A stretch of DNA of 64,000 nucleotides from a bacterium (GTDB lineage: Bacteria; Actinomycetota; Acidimicrobiia; Acidimicrobiales; Bin134), in the NCBI GenBank assembly GCA_026705465.1, contig JAPPAP010000033.1:62001-126000 (forward strand), in the 5' to 3' direction. Made by a program: the position numbers and the translations under genes. Positions 58,801-64,000 of this stretch are shown here, in pieces (position 1 is the stretch's first letter; the number at the start of each line of letters is the position of its first letter). The notes under the pieces are model-generated. The model had not been told where the DNA came from. It saw nothing but the letters and a program-made list of their open reading frames with translations, and searched no databases.

Positions 58801-60404
58801 TCGGTATCTTCTGGGGGTAGCACCAAGTCGATGAGATAGTTGTCCACCACCTCGTCCACGCACGGATGGTGGCCATAACTGGTGTGACCTGTGCCGTTGT
58901 AGGTGAGCAAGACACCGGTCTCCAGGGTCTCGGCCACCGCCACCGCCCACTCATAGGGCGTGGCGTTGTCGCCCCGGTTCCCGACCACCAACACGGGGGG
59001 CGCATCCGGTGCCCGGATCGGCTCGTGAGGGCGCGTCTCCGTGTCCTCCCAATACACGCACATACGGGCTTCGGCTGCTGCGGCTCGTCCGAAATCGCCG
59101 GCCTCATCAATCATCCGCTCGACAAGCCGGTCCAGGTCGCTGTCGCTCATTCGGCCGCCGTCGGTGCAGCTGATGCTGAAGAACGAACCGAGATCAGCGG
59201 CCCCCAGATAGAACTGGGCCAAGTCATGCAACCTCTGGCCGTCGCCCTCCCCCCAAGCCTGGGCGAATGCCTGATAAAACAACGGCCACACCTCGGCAGA
59301 GCTGTAAGAGATGATCACCAAAGCCAGCTGCGCCTCCCCCGGACCCGCCAGAACGTTGCCCTCGGCATCGAGCAGCGGATTGGTTTCTAGGCTGCGCATC
59401 AACTGGAGGTAGGCCGACCTGGGACTTCCGACAATTGGGCACGCCGCATCTGCTAGACATCCGTCGAACACCGCGTCGATCACTCGGGCGAAGCCCCTGA
59501 TCTGCTCCACCAAGACGTCCTCATGGGTCAACGACGTGTCCAGCACCCCGTCAATCACCACCGCCCGGGCGTTGACACCGTATTGATCGGCGTAGAACTG
59601 GCCCAGCACCGTGCCGTAGCTGTAGCCGAGGAAGCTGATCTGATCCTCCCCCAAAGCCTGGCGGATCAAATCCATGTCATGCACGGTTTGCACCGTGCTG
59701 ATGAGCTGGGCTCGGCCGTCCAAGCCAGCCAAACAGGCTTCGGCGGCCTGCTGGGCCGCTTCGGCGATCGCGGCCTCGTTCTCCGGGGTGTCGGACAGCG
59801 CACCCACCAACTGGAGGTTGTTGGCCTCGTCGCGGCAATTGGGGTTCAGGCTGGTGGTCACTCCCCGGGGATTCCAGCCCACCACGTCGAACCGGGCCAA
59901 CACTTGGTCGGACAGTCCTGCGCCATATTCCAGAAAGCCTTCCATCTCTCCGCCGGGGCCGCCGGGATTCACCAGCAGTACACCAATACGAAGATCCGGG
60001 TCGCCAGCGGGAAGCATTCCGAGTTCCAGAGTGATGGTTCCAGCGTCGGGGTTGTTATGGTCGGCAGGAACTTCTAGCTCAGCGCAGAGATACGCCTGCC
60101 CGCAGTCTTGGAAGATGGAGGTTTCGGGTTCCGGTTGAGCGTCGGTGGGCGCAGGCGCTTCGGTAGGCGCAGGGGTGGGCTCAGGCTCTTGAGCAGGTTC
60201 AGGTGCGATCGCGGTGGGCGCAGGCTCTTCGGTGGGGACAGGTGCTGTGGTCTCAGGCGGTGTTTCCGTCGCGGTTGCGGAGATTTCCGTGGGCTCAACA
60301 CTCGACGTTGAAGACCCGTCGCCGTCGGAACAGCCTCCGGCAACCAGGGCCAATGCCAACAGCACACCCGCTCCAACAACAATCGCCTTCGGCTGCCTTC
60401 TCAT
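58791..60404 (-). CDS. Alpha/beta-hydrolase lipoprotein, tripeptidyl aminopeptidase-like
   Basis: 537 residues from an ATG with a perfect AAGGAG. A signal peptide ends in VAGGC (C25); a Pro/Glu/Thr-rich tether (26-95) leads to an alpha/beta-hydrolase of the SCO/TAP (proline iminopeptidase-like) group with oxyanion VNPGGPGG (145-152), nucleophile S262 in GYSYG, D479 in GNRGDNATP and H507 in GTGHTSYG. Two or more disulfide-compatible cysteines (C101, C107) are visible. Exported and membrane-anchored; likely removes N-terminal peptides or cleaves esters. Co-transcribed with the SxxK hydrolase. Confidence 0.9.
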   Translation of the reverse strand: MRRQPKAIVVGAGVLLALALVAGGCSDGDGSSTSSVEPTEISATATETPPETTAPVPTEEPAPTAIAPEPAQEPEPTPAPTEAPAPTDAQPEPETSIFQDCGQAYLCAELEVPADHNNPDAGTITLELGMLPAGDPDLRIGVLLVNPGGPGGEMEGFLEYGAGLSDQVLARFDVVGWNPRGVTTSLNPNCRDEANNLQLVGALSDTPENEAAIAEAAQQAAEACLAGLDGRAQLISTVQTVHDMDLIRQALGEDQISFLGYSYGTVLGQFYADQYGVNARAVVIDGVLDTSLTHEDVLVEQIRGFARVIDAVFDGCLADAACPIVGSPRSAYLQLMRSLETNPLLDAEGNVLAGPGEAQLALVIISYSSAEVWPLFYQAFAQAWGEGDGQRLHDLAQFYLGAADLGSFFSISCTDGGRMSDSDLDRLVERMIDEAGDFGRAAAAEARMCVYWEDTETRPHEPIRAPDAPPVLVVGNRGDNATPYEWAVAVAETLETGVLLTYNGTGHTSYGHHPCVDEVVDNYLIDLVLPPEDTECG

Positions 60405-60503
60405 CAACACTCCTTGGAAGTGGCTTGGTCGCCTCAAGATATCCGGGCCCGACGACAGTTCCGCATCACCCATCACGTTCAGGAATTTCTCGCCCGATCC
60501 TGC

Positions 60504-61280
60504 TCAGCGGGTGTCGTTGACCCAAGTCATGTTGGTGGCTTCGCCAGCTTCCAGCAGAGGGCCGTCGTAGTTGGGAGAGATCATCACCGAGGCATCCCGG
60601 CGGTAGTTGATGAAGTGGACGCCGTCGTCGCCGCTGAAGAGCTTGTAACGGCGGTCGGCGGCCACCCACAGAGTGTCTCCCACACCGACAATTCGGCGCC
60701 CGACGCGGATCTCACCCCGCAGCACATGGATCAGCTCGTCTTGGGAGTGGCTATGGGCGGAGGATTCGAAGTACTGGGCACGGTCGGTGGCCAGCAGCCA
60801 TAGCCGGTTGGTAGGGGCCGAGGCGTCGGAGAAAAATCGAGTGCGCTGGGTATCGTCCACCGTGGCCCAGATCCCGTCAGAGCCGATCACCCTCACACCG
60901 CGGCCCTCGGACTCCGCTGGACCTCTCAACCCGGCTGTCGGCGGAGAAGAATCGGCCGGTCCGACGTGGACGATGCTGGTTTCGCCCTCCGCGATCGCGC
61001 TGGCAACCACCCCAGCCTCCACCACCACAGCCCCATCGGCGGGACAGACCCGCCCGTCGACGGCCAGGCTGCCAGAACGCACGTACACCGCCTCGTCGCC
61101 GTGCTCGGTCCCCCACCGCAGCTCGGTGCCCGCAGTCAGATCGGCGGCTACCAGCCACAATGAGGCTCCGTCAGGACTCACCTGCCGAGTAGCGACTTCG
61201 CCGATGACCTCGACCGTTGGCGTCGGATAGCTCGCCATCGCCTCGACCTCATTGGCATGGATGACATCGACCGCGTTCAC
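60504..61280 (-). CDS. Bicupin protein
   Basis: 258 residues from a GTG that overlaps the acyltransferase TGA (GTGA). Two cupin barrels are seen: an N-terminal one around WGTEHGDEAVYVRSGS without a full metal site, and a C-terminal one with H-S-H-x3-E (AHSHSQDELIHVLRG) matching cupin motif 1. Motif 2 is weaker. Bicupins include oxalate decarboxylases, dioxygenases and binding proteins. Last gene of the molybdenum hydroxylase-acyltransferase-bicupin operon. The 99 bp to the next minus-strand gene (60404) hold nothing recognisable beyond its ribosome-binding site. Confidence 0.75.
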   Translation of the reverse strand: MNAVDVIHANEVEAMASYPTPTVEVIGEVATRQVSPDGASLWLVAADLTAGTELRWGTEHGDEAVYVRSGSLAVDGRVCPADGAVVVEAGVVASAIAEGETSIVHVGPADSSPPTAGLRGPAESEGRGVRVIGSDGIWATVDDTQRTRFFSDASAPTNRLWLLATDRAQYFESSAHSHSQDELIHVLRGEIRVGRRIVGVGDTLWVAADRRYKLFSGDDGVHFINYRRDASVMISPNYDGPLLEAGEATNMTWVNDTR

Positions 61281-62008
61281 TGCACCCCATCTTCGCGCCG
61301 TCGGCGCCATCGAGCACGGCGGGTCGATGCCAATGCGACTGCTTCATCCATGGCCGACTGCATGGCCTCGCGCAAGCGGACGGTGAACTCATGGCGCTGG
61401 CGGGACGACAACCGCCCGTTGTCGATGTCGGGAGGCAGGATCGGCTCGCCGACCACGATGGACACCGGCACTCGCCGGAGGAATTTGGCCTTGGGCGGCA
61501 TGGCTTCCTCCGTGCCAGCAATACCCACTGGGAGGATCGGCACCCCCGTTCGAGCGGCCAGAAAAGCCGCTCCTCCAAAGATCTCTCCCACCTGACGACC
61601 CGAATGGCGAGTGCCCTCGGGGAACACCAGCAACGGCTCGCCCTGGTGCAGCAGCCCAATAGCCGCTTGCAGCGTCCGGCGGTCTCCCGCCCCCCGATGG
61701 ACGGGGAACGATCCAATCATGGCGCTGATCCAGGTGCCGACCCTCCCTTTGAACATCTCGATCTTGGCCAGCGACCGCACCATTCGGGGGCATCGGGAGT
61801 TCACCAAGGGACCATCGAGGTTGGATCGGTGAACGGGGGCGATGATGAACGCCCCTTCGATTTTCAGTCGATCGGCGCCGACCATTCTGGTGCGCAGATA
61901 AAGGCGGCCCACCACTCGGATAAACGCCCGCAACACCCAATAGAGAACTTGGGCCCGACGGGTCGCCCAAATGGCTAGCACCCGCTCTTCCAACTGCTTT
62001 TCAGACAT
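61277..62008 (-). CDS. 1-acyl-sn-glycerol-3-phosphate acyltransferase-like (PlsC family)
   Basis: 243 residues. H60-x4-D65 (HRSNLD), the FPEGTR glycerol-phosphate-binding motif (129-134) and a basic C-terminal tail (RRARWRRRRED) identify a PlsC-type acyltransferase acting at the membrane. It may acylate lysophosphatidate or another alcohol. It overlaps the upstream molybdenum hydroxylase gene by 8 nt and the downstream bicupin by 4 nt. The upstream association is unusual for lipid synthesis, so the true acceptor may be something else. Confidence 0.88.
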   Translation of the reverse strand: MSEKQLEERVLAIWATRRAQVLYWVLRAFIRVVGRLYLRTRMVGADRLKIEGAFIIAPVHRSNLDGPLVNSRCPRMVRSLAKIEMFKGRVGTWISAMIGSFPVHRGAGDRRTLQAAIGLLHQGEPLLVFPEGTRHSGRQVGEIFGGAAFLAARTGVPILPVGIAGTEEAMPPKAKFLRRVPVSIVVGEPILPPDIDNGRLSSRQRHEFTVRLREAMQSAMDEAVALASTRRARWRRRREDGVQ

Positions 62009-64000
62009 GGTTCCGTATGGCCTTCCACACTCGCTCAGGGGTCAACGGCATGTCCAGATGACGGACTCCAAAGTGACTCAGGGCATCAATCACCGCATTC
62101 TGCGCTGCGACGGTGGCTCCTACCGTGCCCGACTCGCCGACGCCCTTGGCCCCGAGCAGGTTTCGGTCGGTGGGGGTTTCAGATCGGACCAGCTCAAAAC
62201 TGGGCAGCTCAGCCGCCGAGATCACCAGGTAGTCGGCAAAGTTGGTAGTCAGCGGGTTGGCGTCGGCGTCGTAAGCCAGTTCCTCCATAAGGGCCTGCGC
62301 GATGCCGCCGGCGATTCCCCCGTGGATCTGGCCGTCGAAGATCAGGGGGTTCAACACGGTGCCGGCATCGTCCACCGCCACCAACCGCACCAACTCCGTG
62401 CCGCCGGTCTCGGCGTCCACCTCCACCACCGCCACATGAGCACCAAACGGGAACGTCTGGCCCCCAGACTCGAAATCCGATTCCACTGCCAGGGGTTCGC
62501 CCAGAGCAGCGGCCACCTCGGCCCAGCCCACCGATACCGCCGGGGTTCCGGCCACATGAAAGCACCCCTGCTGGGGATCGTGGACCACATCGGTGACCGC
62601 AGCCTCCAAGTGATCAGCCGCCATCGGCAGCACTTGCTCGATCAGCCGCTGAGACGCATCGACCAGCATCGATCCCACGATCTGGGCCGACCGTGATCCG
62701 CCGGTGACCTGTCCCCGGGGGGTGCAGTCGGTGTCGCCGCCGACCGCAACCACCTGATCCAATTCGATGCCGAGCACGTCGGCCACGATCATGGGCCACA
62801 CTGTCTCGTGGCCTTGCCCGTGAGGGGTGGAGCTGGTCACCGCCTTGACCTTCCCGTCGGTGCCCAACTCCACTGAGGCGAAGTCACCCGCCCCAGTAGT
62901 GGCGGTAACCTCCACATAGGTGGACAGGCCAATGCCCAGCAAAGTGTCCGACCCGTTGGCCCGGCGAGCGGCCTGCTCGGCCCGCAATTCTTCGTATCCG
63001 GCCGCCTCCAGTGCAAGATCCAGCGCCTTTCCGTAGTCGCCTGAGTCGTAGCTCAATCCCGACACCGTGGTGTGGGGAAATGCCTCCGGGTCGAGGAAGT
63101 TGCGGCGGCGCACCTCGGCGGGGTCCATCTCGATCTCCGCCGCGAATAAGTCCACCGCCCGTTCAATGGCCGAGGCCGCTTCGGGCCGACCGGCCCCTCG
63201 GAATGCCCCGTTGGGGGTAGTAGAAGTTGGCACGGAAACCGCTTGAAATCCGGCGCATGCGATGTCGTAAACACCGGTGAACATGGCCATGGTCATGCGG
63301 GGCAAGAACCCGGCTATGAGCGGATAGGCCCCGCTGTCTTGGATTACGTCAAGTTGGTAGGCGGTAATTCGCCCGTCCCGGCTGCCGCCTACGACCACAT
63401 CTTGGATCTGGCCCCGGCCACTGCCCAGCCCGGTCATCGACTGGGTGCGGGTCTCGGCCCAGGCGCACGGGCGGCCCAATCGGCGGGCCAGCCACCCCAG
63501 AAGAGCCTCCTCGGGATAGCAGCGAAACTTGGCCCCGAAGCTCCCGCCCACATCGGGGGTGATCACCAGTACCTGCTCGGGGCCCAGCCCATAGATACCC
63601 ATCAGCGCTGTCTTCACGTTGTGGCTGCCCTGGGTAGCGGTGTGATGGATCAGCCGGTCGCCCTCCCAGTAGGAGAAGCCGGTCCGGGCCTCGATTGGCG
63701 CCGCCGACATGCGTTGGTTGTGGAACCGGGCCCGCACCACCACCTCGCACTCGTCAATGTCGGGGGCCTCTCCCACCCCGCACCGGTACACCGTCTGGTC
63801 GTCGATGTCCTGAAACAGCACCACCTCACCCCGCAGCGAAGCTTCCAAGTCGACCAGCGGGGAGAGCCGCTCATAGTCCACGACCACCAAGTCAGCGGCG
63901 TCGGCTGCTCGAACGGGATCGTCGGCTACTACGACGACGACCGGCTCGCCCACGTATCGGACTACATCGCGAGCCAGCATGGTGCGGGCCATCTGGTCGT
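62001..64000 (-). CDS. Xanthine dehydrogenase-family molybdenum-binding subunit (partial, 5' end missing)
   Basis: At least 666 residues to the stop at 62001; the frame stays open to base 64000 and the sequence there matches residues about 90-100 of the family, so the start is outside the window and the Met at 63992 is internal. Domain content: the aldehyde oxidase/xanthine dehydrogenase a/b hammerhead remnant (RYVGEPVVVV), the GGSFGAKF Moco loop, active-site AFRGAGRPE near 63190, GQGHET, and the catalytic Glu in GVGES near 62135. The active-site loop is not the AYRCSFR of true CO dehydrogenase (CoxL form I), so this is a form II/XDH-like hydroxylase of unknown substrate. It requires small FAD and iron-sulfur subunits that should lie to the right of the window. 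Confidence 0.9.
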   Translation of the reverse strand, partial: DQMARTMLARDVVRYVGEPVVVVVADDPVRAADAADLVVVDYERLSPLVDLEASLRGEVVLFQDIDDQTVYRCGVGEAPDIDECEVVVRARFHNQRMSAAPIEARTGFSYWEGDRLIHHTATQGSHNVKTALMGIYGLGPEQVLVITPDVGGSFGAKFRCYPEEALLGWLARRLGRPCAWAETRTQSMTGLGSGRGQIQDVVVGGSRDGRITAYQLDVIQDSGAYPLIAGFLPRMTMAMFTGVYDIACAGFQAVSVPTSTTPNGAFRGAGRPEAASAIERAVDLFAAEIEMDPAEVRRRNFLDPEAFPHTTVSGLSYDSGDYGKALDLALEAAGYEELRAEQAARRANGSDTLLGIGLSTYVEVTATTGAGDFASVELGTDGKVKAVTSSTPHGQGHETVWPMIVADVLGIELDQVVAVGGDTDCTPRGQVTGGSRSAQIVGSMLVDASQRLIEQVLPMAADHLEAAVTDVVHDPQQGCFHVAGTPAVSVGWAEVAAALGEPLAVESDFESGGQTFPFGAHVAVVEVDAETGGTELVRLVAVDDAGTVLNPLIFDGQIHGGIAGGIAQALMEELAYDADANPLTTNFADYLVISAAELPSFELVRSETPTDRNLLGAKGVGESGTVGATVAAQNAVIDALSHFGVRHLDMPLTPERVWKAIRNHV

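Noticed and set aside
62001-64000. Carbon monoxide dehydrogenase (CoxL)
   Set aside because: The active-site loop reads AFRGAGR, the form II/XDH-like version, not the AYRCSFR of genuine CO dehydrogenase.
1-64000. tRNA, rRNA, insertion sequences and intrinsic terminators
   Set aside because: I looked for tRNA-like cloverleaf ends, transposase motifs, terminal repeats and GC-hairpin-plus-T-run signals and found none I could support.

Overview
The window is 64 kb of GC-rich, tightly packed bacterial DNA with 53 protein-coding genes, no RNA genes recognised, and no gene-free stretch above about 170 bases. Gene content (CaiB/BaiF CoA-transferases, acyl-CoA ligases, four cytochrome P450s, many SDRs, Rieske and Baeyer-Villiger oxygenases, DUF35/thiolase pair, Liv-type ABC importers) and start-site style (GTG/TTG starts, 1-8 nt gene overlaps, apparent leaderless promoters) suggest a heterotrophic actinobacterium, most like an uncultured Acidimicrobiia. 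That placement is inference; all functions below come from motifs read by eye, without database searches.

Layout. 1-2.7 kb: two tandem paralogues of a putative 2OG-Fe(II) oxygenase (one cut by the window edge) and an amidase. 2.8-13.4 kb (+): import module A, namely a lipoprotein solute-binding protein, an MFS permease fused to a LivF-type ATPase, a LivH-LivM-LivG fusion, a cytosolic type I sulfatase, a DapA-like aldolase/lyase and an Old Yellow Enzyme. 13.4-16.4 kb: a TetR regulator and a P450 diverging across seven GTTCTCA repeats spaced exactly 21 bp, then a crotonase. 16.4-28.3 kb: import module B. On the minus strand lie a sulfatase, a solute-binding protein, a thioredoxin-fold protein interrupted by an in-frame TGA that looks like selenocysteine, an acyl-CoA ligase and a PPOX-class flavoprotein; diverging on the plus strand are a second MFS-LivF fusion, a second LivH-LivM-LivG fusion and a SnoaL-like protein.

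28-45.7 kb: a catabolic/tailoring region of amidohydrolases, a double CoA-transferase, SDRs, a Dabb protein, Rieske oxygenase, FAD oxidoreductase, a P450 with a GPP34-like N-terminal domain, a BVMO, another P450, a nitroreductase and a zinc alcohol dehydrogenase. 45.7-54 kb: HlyIII, a third sulfatase with an acyl-CoA ligase and a VOC protein, a P450, a TauD-type dioxygenase, two SnoaL-like proteins and a DUF35/thiolase pair. 55-60.4 kb: three exported lipoproteins (NodB deacetylase, SxxK serine hydrolase, TAP-like peptidase) and an SDR. 60.5-64 kb: an overlapping operon of a molybdenum hydroxylase large subunit (5' end outside the window), a PlsC acyltransferase and a bicupin.

How it may work together (inference): the two Liv-type modules import organic acids, possibly sulfated ones, which cytosolic sulfatases desulfate; CoA ligases and CoA-transferases activate them, and P450s, SDRs, crotonase and thiolase degrade them. 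The most notable items are the candidate Sec protein with a well-placed SECIS-like hairpin, the 21-bp iteron operator, the duplicated MFS-ATPase fusion modules and the GPP34-P450 fusion.
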